Made by a program: the position numbers and the translations under genes
Origin: Saccoglossus kowalevskii
Lineage: Eukaryota; Hemichordata; Enteropneusta; Harrimaniidae
Assembly (NCBI RefSeq): GCF_000003605.2
Contig: NW_003149267.1
Coordinates: 335,873 to 399,872 of the forward strand
Direction: 5' to 3'
DNA: 64,000 bases
Shown here: in pieces, positions 37,601-49,000 of the stretch
Layout of the letters: every line of letters begins with the position of its first letter
Numbering within the stretch: position 1 is the first letter of the stretch
The notes under the pieces: generated by a model
What the model was told of the DNA's origin: nothing
Seen by the model: the letters and a program-made list of their open reading frames with translations, nothing else
Databases searched by the model: none

Positions 37601-39519
37601 TTGGACCCCCCAAATTCAAATTCTCAAGTAGCATAGTTACTTGATAAACCATGACTTACTCTTTTAGGCAAGTTCACTTTTATCTCTGGTTTCATGATTT
37701 ATTAACAAAATTCACAGCTGTCATGTTTATCGTAATTAGCATATTTTTGTAACCCTCCTCTAATCGTACAATTTAATTTATGTGTCTGAATTTCATGAAA
37801 TGAGACGACAATATTCTATTCTAAATGAAAAACCAAGTTTAATGTCAATTTGATTACTTAAAAGGCATTACTTGACAATTGAAATTGGTTGAAATTACAC
37901 AAAAAGTCTTGGCTAGTTAGTGTGAAATGTATGCTGGGAAAATAGGTGTCCATTTTTCACATGATATTTTATGGCGTCGGTAAGAAGAGGGATATACGTT
38001 ACTAACAAATAAAAATAAATACACTGTTAAATACAAGTTATATATTAATAAGAGTATAAACATGCTGAGTTATAAAAAATGAATCTAAATACACCATGCT
38101 TGTAAGGTACAAAACCTCTGTGGCGGAAACTTCCTACATTTGTATAAAAGACACATCCGCAGACATTTACAGAAGAATTTAGAGAATCTGAGGACGATAG
38201 TTACGAACAACGTGTATAACACGTACTATGAAGTCAAACTCAACAAAAATAACACACCCTCAGTTTTTACCGATATCAGGCTTACGCTGATACATCATGT
38301 ATATGACACGAGCTATCCCATGTTTTGGCACCCTTGAACACAAAAACAATACTGTTAACACACAAAGTGGTATGATCGCTCAAAAAAACACAGTGACATG
38401 CCCTTCCTGAAAAAATTTTGGAAACCTTCCACAAAACGTGCAACAGCGAGAAATATTGTTTCAAAGTTGCTCTATTTGAGGTATATACTAAGACATTCAG
38501 TTACTTGTAACTTGCCTAAATGTTGGTTGATTTTTAAAATTCATACACAGCTGCAAAGATCAAAATGTCCAGAACGCATCTCCTGTTGTTTTATAATGTC
38601 TGAATCCATTTTACAAAGAAATACGCCATTTCCGAGGAAGCGCTAAGTGTGCAGAATATCCGATGTTCGGTAAACTTTGACAGTGTCTATGTCAATACTA
38701 CCGAGCGTGGCACACATAGCATATACAATTAAGCCGATTAACACCTTAGAAAAAACAGAGAGAAATTTGGCGATCATAAACAAACTTCCACCCAACTGAT
38801 TTGTTTGGTGTTTGCCACAGGATAATAACTGTGCAAACGTATTGGCCCCTGTGATGCACAGAGAATATTAAAAATCTTATTCACTCTTGCAGTGTACCAC
38901 AGGAAACACTGCTTTTATGTTATTTTGACTGTATGTTTATTAGTGAGATATAGGTTTTAAAAAAAAATTAACAGAATAAAACACCTTTTCAAGTAGCTTT
39001 TTTAATTCTCGTAGTCGTAACTCAGTCAATCATCTTGTGCTAGTACTGTACGTTCATGTACATTGTATAATAGATCCTTAACATAAATTTAATGAAAATA
39101 GTTGTACGACGGATTTGTGGTATTGATTTTCACAAAACAAATACAAAATAGCTCAAGTGATTTATGAAGTATCGTCAGATATACATGTACATGTATGTAG
39201 ATCATAAAGCATCTCTGGAAAATAATTTTGTAGCTAACACCAAAAAAATATTACGGAACCTGGAGTGGAGTTCAAATAAGGACACCCCCCGGCATAAATC
39301 CATCAATATGGCTAAACAAGTGAATCTCGGCACGGAAAAAAAGTATAGAAATTGCAAAATATGGATGGATACAAACCTGATAGGAACCCAGATACGTGCT
39401 GTTTTATCACGAGAACCAGAAATAATTGCTCCTTCTGGTGAATAAGCAGTTGTCACGGCTCTAACATCCCCTTCATGTCCAATGAGAGTGCAACTAAGTT
39501 TATAACTAGAAGTCGCCAT
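25603..39519 (-). CDS. PLAA: PLAA, phospholipase A2-activating protein (Doa1/Ufd3 orthologue)
   Basis: PLAA/Doa1 is a ubiquitin-binding cofactor of p97/VCP (Cdc48), working in ubiquitin recycling, endolysosomal sorting and mitochondrial quality control. Coding exons on the minus strand, in order: 39519-39377, 35768-35575, 35303-35082, 33880-33577, 31592-31423, 30404-30244, 29589-29367, 28254-28174, 27647-27564, 27160-27023, 26873-26724, 26171-25603. They sum to 2439 nt (812 aa; human PLAA is about 795). The start [20 protein letters not shown] sits in strong context (AAAATGG). Residues ~1-300 are WD40 repeats ([44 protein letters not shown]); ~350-470 the PFU ubiquitin-binding domain ([30 protein letters not shown]); ~545-812 the PUL domain ([37 protein letters not shown]). 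All borders are GT/AG in compatible phase. It reads as intact. Confidence 0.95.
27023..28254 (-). other. PLAA: PLAA modular GGSRYxP exons
   Basis: Three successive phase-1/phase-1 exons (28254-28174, 27647-27564, 27160-27023) each open with GGSRY(I/V)P. Two of them close with DP(F/L)TG, as does the exon before. Human PLAA has the same DPFTG-GRYVPG linker repeats. The symmetric exons look like products of exon duplication and can be skipped singly without frameshift. Confidence 0.8.
28405..28606. mobile_element. MITE family C copy, diverged
   Basis: Starts TACTGCAAAACATACA and ends ACACGTTTTACAGTA. The interior word GTGACATCTTGAATTAGC is shared with the 11505-11734 copy. It lies in a PLAA intron. 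Confidence 0.65.
31160..31450. repeat. 57/60-bp minisatellite over the PLAA exon 5 splice donor
   Basis: Five copies of a unit containing CTCAACTAACCTGGTTTGTG then TAAGCTTTC and GGTCCAGG start near 31181, 31238, 31298, 31355 and 31415 (spacings 57, 60, 57, 60). On the minus strand the last copy is the true end of PLAA exon 5 (PGPESLHKP) with its GTTAGT donor at 31422. The other four copies repeat the same exon end plus donor inside the following intron. Reading through the true donor gives an immediate TAG, so use of a downstream copy would truncate the protein. Confidence 0.92.
32901..33020. mobile_element. 120-bp foldback element with 38-bp arms
   Basis: Left arm 32901-32938 starts TATAACCACAGGAAGCCCAG. 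The right arm 32984-33020 is its reverse complement with few mismatches (ending GGGCTCCCTGTGGTATA). The loop of about 45 bp contains a poly-C run. No internal gene. This is a strong potential RNA hairpin when the PLAA pre-mRNA is transcribed. Confidence 0.85.
33167..33488. mobile_element. Family H terminal-inverted-repeat element (about 320 bp)
   Basis: The left end CAGTCAAACCTGTGTTAG and right end CAGGTTTGACAG form a 9-10-bp inverted repeat. The interior holds TAGTGACCACTTT and TATAAAGACCACCTGTCTAT. A decayed relative is at 4715-5045, and a fragment at about 25424 (ACAGTCAACCTGTGTTATAA). Confidence 0.7.
35769..39376 (-). other. PLAA intron 1
   Basis: About 3.6 kb. Its main content is the 36443-37982 inverted-repeat element. 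The remaining ~1.4 kb next to exon 1 is AT-rich with no recognised exon. Confidence 0.65.
36443..37982. mobile_element. 1.54-kb TIR element dense in ATGGT/ACCAT words
   Basis: Left terminus TACCGACACCATAAAA (36443-36458) and right terminus TTTTATGGCGTCGGTA (37967-37982) are inverted repeats with one mismatch. A looser inverted match (ATATCCTTCTT against AAGAGGGATAT) extends outside both ends. Within are many TTATGGT / ACCATAA words and a direct duplication of about 125 bp (about 37268-37395 and 37420-37545), each with ATTTTACCATAACATGGTAT and TGAAACCATAAAGTACCATA. No transposase frame was seen, so it is non-autonomous or degenerate. Confidence 0.7.
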
Positions 39520-40002
39520 TTTTCAGGTTGAGCATGGAAAAGCGGAAACGGAAATAAGCCTCATTCGTGTATGCGGATAGCGAGAAATTACAACGACTCT
39601 GCTGTCCAATTGCTCACCTCAAAATTGTTGGAAATTAATAGAAAACAATTTATTTATTTTCTATTTAATTTGAAAAGCCTCAATTCTAACAAATTAACTC
39701 AACTCACAGTCTTACGTAAAATATAACTGTTGTCGAGGCTGCATTGGATATAACCAATCACAGATAGCAACACAATAGAATACACAGTTATCCAATGAGA
39801 AACGATAATACATTCGTTACTGAATTCCCCGCCACATTTTGCCAACTTCGTTTTTGTTGTGAAAGGGATTTTGGTTCCGTGCTCTTTATTGTACTAAATG
39901 TGTTCACGTCAGCAAAAATTGTAACTTTTTGAAGTGTCGGGTTCTAGTAACCACTGTCACCATATTTAATTTGTTAATTTTATAAAAAAAAATTCTCGAA
40001 GT
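39520..40002. promoter_or_regulatory. Shared PLAA-ASF1 head-to-head promoter region
   Basis: The 483 bp between the two divergent start codons must hold both 5' UTRs and promoters. CCAAT boxes are seen at 39754 (AACCAATCA) and 39792 (ATCCAATGAG), with an inverted one, ATTGG, at 39743. The two same-strand boxes are 38 bp apart, a spacing and flank typical of NF-Y sites. CCCCGCC lies at about 39827. No TATA box is convincing. The PLAA start lies in AAAATGGCG, a YY1-like context. Confidence 0.7.
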
Positions 40003-43000
40003 ATGGCAAAAGTACAAATAAACAACGTTGTGGTACTCGACAACCCGTCTCCATTTTTCAATCCATTCCAGTTTGAAATTACGTTCGAATGTAGCGATAA
40101 TCTCGAGGAAGGTAAGCGATAACTTATGTATTTAATTCACGGTGCTTGTAAGTTGTAGGTTGTATTCATATTACATTGCTCTTTGACGAGACGTACAATT
40201 AATCTCCAAATGTTGGCAACAATGTAGATACTCGTTCATGATGTACGCATATTGCGCCAAATTTTGGGGTAATCCAGGTTGATCTCCACTCCTACGTACT
40301 GGGGGTACTAAAGAGTGGTTAGTTAGCTCAACGGTAATCTAGTTTGGCGTGCTAAGGTTGATCTGCTTAAAATGAGAAATATTAGTAAACATCGCTGTTA
40401 CGAACAGATGGGCAAACTGGAATACTGTAAAATGACTAATTTTCACTGGGTTTAAATTTCACTGATTTACCATTTCGGGCATATTCAGTGGGTTTTAAAT
40501 TCACGGTTTTATCATTTAGATAATGTGTTTTATGCTAAATTTTACATATTCACTGGGTTTTAATTTAGCGCATTTTCCAGTCAGCGAAATAAGCCAAATT
40601 AAAACCCAGTGAATAATTAACCATTTTACAGTATATTGCTATCATGTGATCGTAATGTCTATTCATACAAAAGTTGTAAATAGCCAATGTGTCAATTCAC
40701 ATGCTTGGAAGCGAGTTATGATCATGTAGTTCTTGTATGTAAACTACATAATTTTTCCTGCTGGAACTTCGTGATTTAATGATTGTTGTGGCATTTGTGG
40801 ACATAAAATTTCGTGAAGGTCACTATTAAACACTGTATTGTGGCACCCACCACCAAAGTATATGTATTGGTTGGACCATGGAGGTAATAAAAGAAAGGAG
40901 TCGCAGCTAAGCCTTGATGAAAGGTACCAGGATGATCGCCGCTGTTTGTATATAGATCAGGGAGTTTATTTCCCGAATGGACCAAGGATATGATGACGGC
41001 GACGATCCTGGGGTGAGGATATAAAAACAAATTTGTCAGTAATGTTCGAAACATTGTCCTGCAGCATTGTTAGTGTTAGTGTGTCTTATTTTATTTGTCT
41101 TTTGTAATAATTTTTTTTACCTTACTAAACCCACAGATGGTTAAGTTGCGTAATAAAGTTATTATTATTATTGTCAAGTGGATTATTAAATTTAATGGGG
41201 TAAAAAATGAATTCATGTCGACTTGCAAATTGCATATTCTTCAGCATCGATACAAAGTCCCAATGTGTAGCTTGAAAAGTATAAGCATCAGTCAAGCAGT
41301 ACATCAAAATCAGTGTTCTCTGTACGGGCTCATTTGCATAAAATTAGCATATTCTATTTCAAGTTATATATGCACAACACACATCACAATAAATACAATT
41401 TTTGTTTGATGGTATAATTTTATTATTCACATAACTGAACATTTATTTACAGTATTTACAATAAGTGTATTAGATGACTCCAAAAATTGTTTTCTATCCA
41501 ACATAGATCATGATGACATATCTAATCGTCCATTTCTGATGCTAGCCCATATACTTGCTGCATTTGAATATTACCGTTTTCCACAAATAAAATTTGANNN
41601 NNNNNNNNNNNNNNNNNNNNNNNNNNNNNNNNNNNNNNNNNNNNNNNNNNNNNNNNNNNNNNNNNNNNNNNNNNNNNNNNNNNNNNNNNNNNNNNNNNNN
41701 NNNNNNNNNNNNNNNNNNNNNNNNNNNNNNNNNNNNNNNNNNNNNNNNNNNNNNNNNNNNNNNNNNNNNNNNNNNNNNNNNNNNNNNNNNNNNNNNNNNN
41801 NNNNNNNNNNNNNNNNNNNNNNNNNNNNNNNNNNNNNNNNNNNNNNNNNNNNNNNNNNNNNNNNNNNNNNNNNNNNNNNNNNNNNNNNNNNNNNNNNNNN
41901 NNNNNNNNNNNNNNNNNNNNNNNNNNNNNNNNNNNNNNNNNNNNNNNNNNNNNNNNNNNNNNNNNNNNNNNNNNNNNNNNNNNNNNNNNNNNNNNNNNNN
42001 NNNNNNNNNNNNNNNNNNNNNNNNNNNNNNNNNNNNNNNNNNNNNNNNNNNNNNNNNNNNNNNNNNNNNNNNNNNNNNNNNNNNNNNNNNNNNNNNNNNN
42101 NNNNNNNNNNNNNNNNNNNNNNNNNNNNNNNNNNNNNNNNNNNNNNNNNNNNTTAATTTTTGCTGTTCTATGGCTGTTGCATTGATGTCTACAAACCACT
42201 CATTGGATTTCAATGAAACTTTTAAAGAGTGTACTCATCACATTTCAATGAACCTAGGACTATACATCATATTAGTTTTTGGTAAATATGTATGCTTCTT
42301 AATCACTTAATTAACATAATTAATTAATACTGATATCTCAAGTATTGATCATCATCACATTTGAATAAAACTTGGTACATAAATGCTCTAGGACAATAGA
42401 CGGCCTGATTAATTTTGGGTTAAAATCTGTTCATATTAACTCTCTAATTAGCATAATAATTAATATTTTTTGGGTTCCAATCACATTCCAATGAAACTTG
42501 GTACATTGTGCAGACCTTATTAGTTTTACACTTAAATCTGTTCATATCAGTTACCTGATTTACATAATTAGTTTTCAGCTATTCCATCAATATCTCAAGT
42601 ACAAGTAATTTTGAATTAATTTTTAATGTGTCTTCAATACTCTCAGCACACGGGAGATCTTTCTAAGCACGGGAGATCTTTCTAAGCTTTCTTTGATATT
42701 CTCTGTAATGGAACAAGTTGTGATGAAATTCTAGCCTTTCATTCATTTCTTTTAAATTTCTTTCAAGCATTTTCATTTCCAAAAGTTTTATAATGCACTG
42801 ACATATTGTAATAGTTGAAAAAAACTCAAGTAATAATAAGAAAAATGTTTTCACATACCAAATTACCATTCAAAAAAAAGACAAAATCGAATCCAATGAC
42901 TGTAAACAAATTGATCATTATATCGATTGCATTATGGGTACTGAGGACAAAGGTCAAATCAGATACCCTGTCATCCATGTTGTTTCAGTATTTACCAACA

Positions 43001-46000
43001 CGTTTTGTTTTGGTGATTCTTTTTACTTTTCGCTAATAAAAGGCAAGTAACAAGCAATTGGGACAATAAATTGTTGTTGATTCTTCTGTTCTCAAGTATC
43101 TAAGCTAATTTAGGAATGATGAAGGAACTTGTTTTGACTCCAATTACGTGATTAACGTAATGCTTGTGACACTCACTTCACGCATCTAGCCATTGTTTTT
43201 TGTTTATTCGTTCAGCCAGTTTTTCCCCAGACATCCAATCCATTGTCCTAGTTGTCACCTATGCCACTATCCGTCTCTTAGTTCTTTGTTTTATCGCCTG
43301 TCAATTAATAAGAGGTCTCATTAACGTTGTCGGGACATCTTCCGGTACTCGTGAAACAGCTGTTCTCCGAAAACAAAGGAAGGGCGCAAATAAATTAAAG
43401 AGGGGCGCTGCGCTCCTAAACCCCTCGAGGAGAACACTGAATAATGTGCATCTCAAAACCTTAAAAAAAGTTTGAATAATTATAATTTTTACTACTTCAT
43501 AGTTTTCATGTTAATGAACTTACCTGCAGTACTCATTGGAACAATCAATCCTATAACAGCCAACTTGTATAAATTAACAAATACATCTTTATATTGCTTC
43601 ACCACTTTGGTCATCATCTGAGTCCAAGTAAAACTGCTGTGTTGGTCATCCACCATTACTTTTTTCATCATTTCCCACTCCATAGCCATCACTTCACTAG
43701 ATAAAATATTACTATAATGGGTTGATAGTGTCTGAAATAAAAACAGATAAAACCCGGTTATAATTCAGCCTTTCCATCAAAAAATGTCTGATATGTGGAC
43801 AAATGATATTTTTGCCTGTAAAATGAAAATTTAGTCACTTGTATATAGTTACAACTTTTATAATCATTGAAAATAATGATTCTTTATTACACTACAAAAA
43901 AACATCAGTAGGTTTTGCATGGTACTAAAATTTATGTACAAAAGCAAAGAAACCAATTACTAAGTACATTGGAAAATATTTATTTTTTTTTTAATATTTT
44001 ATAATGCTCAGTCTTCAAACATAATGAAAGTACATACATTTCCTTCTTTATCAGTGTACTTGGCATACATAATCAGTTGTTTGAGTATTGATATATCTGT
44101 GGTTTCATCTACCATAAGGCTATAAAATGGACTTGTATTCTTCTTTCAATGACCTGAGCCAAGACATCCACCATCTCTTGAATTATCCTTTCTGACATGT
44201 AATTGGCATTACCACCCTGCAATAATCAGTGCAATTAATTAAATGAAATTAGAAATAAGGAAAGCGGAATAATTAAAAAAAATGATTAAAAAACAATTTA
44301 CCTTGTTCAAGTGTTCTAAGCATGAACCACCAAAGGATTTCACCAAATCAAGCAATGGCCTGAACTTCGTTGTATGTGCTACTTCGTTTTTGCATATCCA
44401 ATACATACATCTAAGGGCAGAAATAAACGATTGTCTCTCCATATTTATATGATGATCCATTGCTGCTATGATTCCACCGTTTTTGGCAGATAATATCGCC
44501 TTCTTTTCTTTTAGTTTGGCGAGTTTATGCATGTCAGACTTCACGTGTCGCACAATACTCTGTTTCTCCAACGCTGTGCATGGAGTCATAATCAGATCCG
44601 TTTCTTGCTCTTACTCCGTGTTTTCCACGCGTAAAACACAACATACCTGTTTTGCCAAAAATAATCAACATTATAAATCATTTTTGTGATCGACAAATGA
44701 AAATAAATAGAAGCGAAACACAAAATGGTCGCCGAAAGAATCGATTGAAAACACAAGGCCAGACCTTTAACCTCCGAGAGACTTGATTAAAATATTTTTT
44801 TCCATACCTTTTTCGTCTGGAGTTTGTCGTAACCATTCATACGATGTTAACCATGACTTGTCAAAACCAGTTTTTCTTTTTAGCTCCGCTGTTGACTTTG
44901 TCGAGCGGAGCTTATCATATGAGTGATTGTCTATCTCCGTCGTCCGTGTCAATGTTTTATTTTTTCGACTTCTTCTTGAAAACCACAAACCTGAATGCTT
45001 TGATACTTGGTGTATATGTACCTTGGGTAGACCTCTCTCATATTTGTTCATTTTATGATCATATCTTCAATTCTCTGATTTTGGTGAATATTTTTGTCAT
45101 TTTTGGTAAAAAGTGATATTTTCGACTTCTTGTTAAAAACCGCAAGTCCAATTGCTTTGATAATACATATATAGGTACTACATGTGGACCTCTCTCAGAT
45201 TTGTTCATTTCGTGATGGTATCTTCAATTCTCTAATTTTGGTGAATATTTTTGTCATTTTTGGTAGAAAGTGATATTTTCGACTTCTTGTTAAAAACTGT
45301 AAGTCCGATTGCTTTGATACTATACATATTGTTCATTTTCTAATGATGTCTTCAGTTCTTTAATTGAAATATGCATTGCTAACAGCGGAGCTATCTCAGC
45401 CGATAGGCTGCTTGTTTTACTTTCTTGTAATTTGGAACTAGATTGCCCATCTTGTTTGTGTTTCGTCGGAGTAGACAGCGACGTGAACCATGATCGGGAC
45501 GCGGACACTGATTTTCTTTCTGCATATTTGGCGATCTCGAGAGCGTGTTTATGATGCGAAGGCAAGGTACAATCTGATCGCTGACGAACATCAACCCTTT
45601 TTATATTTTTTAAATTCATTGTAAAAGAATTCACAGATTATGCATATTCATAATGTACCCTTTCTTTTAAATCGTGTGAAGGGTTTTGCCTTTGAACACA
45701 GGTATACGTGAACAGCCACCACGTGGCTACGGGAGTTCCGCCCGGGAGTGCCAAAGAAACACTGCCGACAGAGGTGTTAATTACTCAGTCTCTCAGATAG
45801 TATCGACCTTTGTTTGACAGTAATGAAAGCCCCAACATGTGCAGGAACTAAAACAGGTCTGTCTAGTATGATGGTGGTAATCACATCGCGACGCCCGAGT
45901 CAATAGCGCCGGGGAAGAATGAATAGCGCCGGGGGAATATTTCATAGCGTCAAGTGGATTTTTTGTTTTAACTGTGGATAAAAAAAATGTTACCGTGAAG

Positions 46001-49000
46001 TGAAGACTGCGCTCTCATAGATTCGGTTTCATTAGCGGCGCATGGTTACAGTTAAGTGGCAGACGAGACGAAGAGAGGTGTGAATCTCGGGCTTATCATT
46101 TCGACATTGTACGTCAGACTGAGTACTGACTGATGTACATCCTTTAATTTCAAAAAAATATGTGATAATGTTGCGGCTGGTCAGAGTATCGTGCTATAAA
46201 AGTGGCGATTTCTCTGGGGAAAGACTTTTAGTTTTCTCACAAGTTATCAGTACTTATTTTGTTGCTCGCTAGCCATGTCTCGAATCCATTCATTTTTCAC
46301 TAATGCAACTGCAGAGGTCTCAGTTGTACCTTTGTGCCTGCGTCTATGTATCGGACAACACCAACCGTTCCAAAAACGCCTGTAGACCACCAAAGAAAGC
46401 CCGTTTGGATGTTAATAGCGTTGAATCCACGGCCACGGACACCCAGCCAATAATACTCACCAATACTACAAACTCTTGCAATTATGCAACTGACACCGGT
46501 ACATCACCACCTATCATGCCAAAGACCAGAGGAATATACAAATCGTGAAGTATACAAAGAAGCAAAATTTATTTCAATACTGCCGCAAGAAAATACAAAA
46601 TCGCACCTGGGGCTGGAAAAGATACGACTTTGACTGTGAGCGGTTTACGCCTGGGGGAAGACGACGCGGTGGTGGGTGGAGAACATTTTACAGAGATGAA
46701 CGTGATGAACAGATTATGTCATGGGTGCTACAACTATGGAAATATGGATGAGACACCGGTATATTTTGACTTGGTCCCAAATAAGGCTGTAGATGTAAAA
46801 TGGCGTAAAACTGAAAGTGCAGAACACGGGGAGCGAAAAGACATTTGACGGTGGTTCTCGCGGTAATCTCAAACAACAATGTTCTTCCTCCCATGATTGT
46901 TTTTAAAGGGAAACTAGAATTAAAGCCCAAGGCACCACCTGGTTTTGTCGTCACTGCAAGAAAAAGGTTGGATGGACGAACAACTAATGATGCAAAGGGT
47001 TGATGAAATTTGGTCACCGTACACTGAGCGCCGTTATTCCATGTTGGTTATGGACTCATTCCGTGCTCATATCACCGATGGACTGAAAGCAAAGTATCGT
47101 CGTGTGAGCGCATTACCTGCTGTCATTCCCAGTGGATGTACATCGAAGTTGCAGCCATTGGTTGTTTGTATTAATAAGCCATTCAAAGCCGACCTTGGGA
47201 AGTGGTGGACACAATTTATTAGCGATGCAGCCCAGAAAGCTGCCAAAACTAGTGGAGCCGATTTCAGATTAACAACTGCTGATAAGCAGAAGCTGATAGA
47301 GTGACCATTAATGGTGTCCAAGTCATTGAAGGTGTGTGGTATTACCAACATAAGAAGTTATGAGGAAATCGCAGAAATTATTTCTGACTTTGACGATGAA
47401 GATGACTGGTTTGAAGGTTTTTCTGCTGAGGAACTGGCAGAATAAATAAATTCTTGTTGTCTCACAACACAAACAAAACAGCCCTTTTCAGGGCCACCAC
47501 ATCCTCCAAAAAGAGATACCGCAACCAAATATCAATGTGTCGTCTTGTGCTATATTTTCAGTGTGATTTATTGTAGTTTATTTAAAATCTATTATTGTAT
47601 TGTATGTGTAGTTTAATTGTAGTTAATTTCAAAAAGCTTTAATACAGTAATTAGCAATAAAGCATTATTCCATTCTATTCTATTCTGGAGAGTTTTTCAC
47701 ATTACCATGTTTGTTTACATTTACGGGGAGCGTGACAAAAAACTGTTGTCGCCACGGCAACAAAACAGAAGTTGGCCTGCAAGGTCATTGATGATTTGCT
47801 CCTGACAATTTTTGTTTCAAAAAGTGTTCTAGTTGATCAAGTAGCACTGTCAGTTTCTTCGCTTTGTCTCTGTAGATTTGGAATGGAAAATAATTTATGT
47901 TGGTTCAGCTGAAAGTGAAGATCATGATCAAGTATTGGATACAGTATTAGTTGGTCCCATAGCTGCTGGAAGACACATGTTTGTATTTCAGGTATATTGT
48001 AACTTTTCTTCCATGTACATAAAGTTGCCTCATTATTTGTGTTTCTGTAAAATACTTTATTTTTACTTGGATTGAATTTTTGCTGCAGAAATGATTCAGT
48101 GAAAATAAAATCTAGCGAATATACCTCTTTTCCGATATTTTATATTCAACTTGTCAAAAATTAATGAAAATTAATTCCATACAAAACACATAAAATATCT
48201 TATCAGTGAAAATAAAGTATTTTACTTCTTTGGTTCTGTGCTTACAACTGAAGCAGGGTTCTCCACGGTTTAAAAATTAAACAGGGCGCGCCAATGTGAA
48301 GTGGGCGTGGGACATTCGTAACTTGCATCATTGGCATGGACGTTGAAAAAATGGAAATCAAAAAATCTATTAATCTACATATTATTACATATGCATAATA
48401 TATATATATTTATTACAAAATTAATAAGAATTTTGAAGAGCTATTAAGTAAATGTCAGCACGTACAATCAGCTGATTTTAGCTGCACGATTCATCACGCG
48501 GCGACATCAGTTGTTTACCAGTAATGATCACGTCAAAAAAAAGACGTAAAAGTTTTACCAAATAGATACATACATGCTTTATTTAATTTTTAGCAAAAAT
48601 TGTAATTTATATTTATTTGGACGAAGCAAACTAAATTATGATGTCGCACAAACGTTCGTAATTGGTTCATTGAAAAACTTGCATGAATGTGCGTCATCGA
48701 CACCAAAAAGAAAGATGATCAAACGAAATAAAGTCTACACAATAGAAGATTTTCGATCTGCAGTTAACAGTTACTATCAAAAATAATAGAATTATGTATA
48801 AAAAAATACATACTTAGAAGAATTTTCATTCGTATCGAAAGTTTGTTGATGTCTGCTTCGTTAAAAACAGCAGTGACCCGGAAACAGTTCATTTTCTGCG
48901 TGCATCCTGATATTATGTAACGATGCCTTTGATTGGCCAAAGCCACACATTGACGTTAAAAACAACCAATCAGAATATTTGTTTCAAGAAAAGCACAAGT

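Noticed and set aside
41522-42310. Several long frames on both strands across the 41598-42152 gap
   Set aside because: Created by undetermined bases; the flanking residues match nothing.
43200-43475. 91-codon frame with a hydrophobic start
   Set aside because: No family match and no neighbouring exons; composition looks like chance plus repeat sequence.
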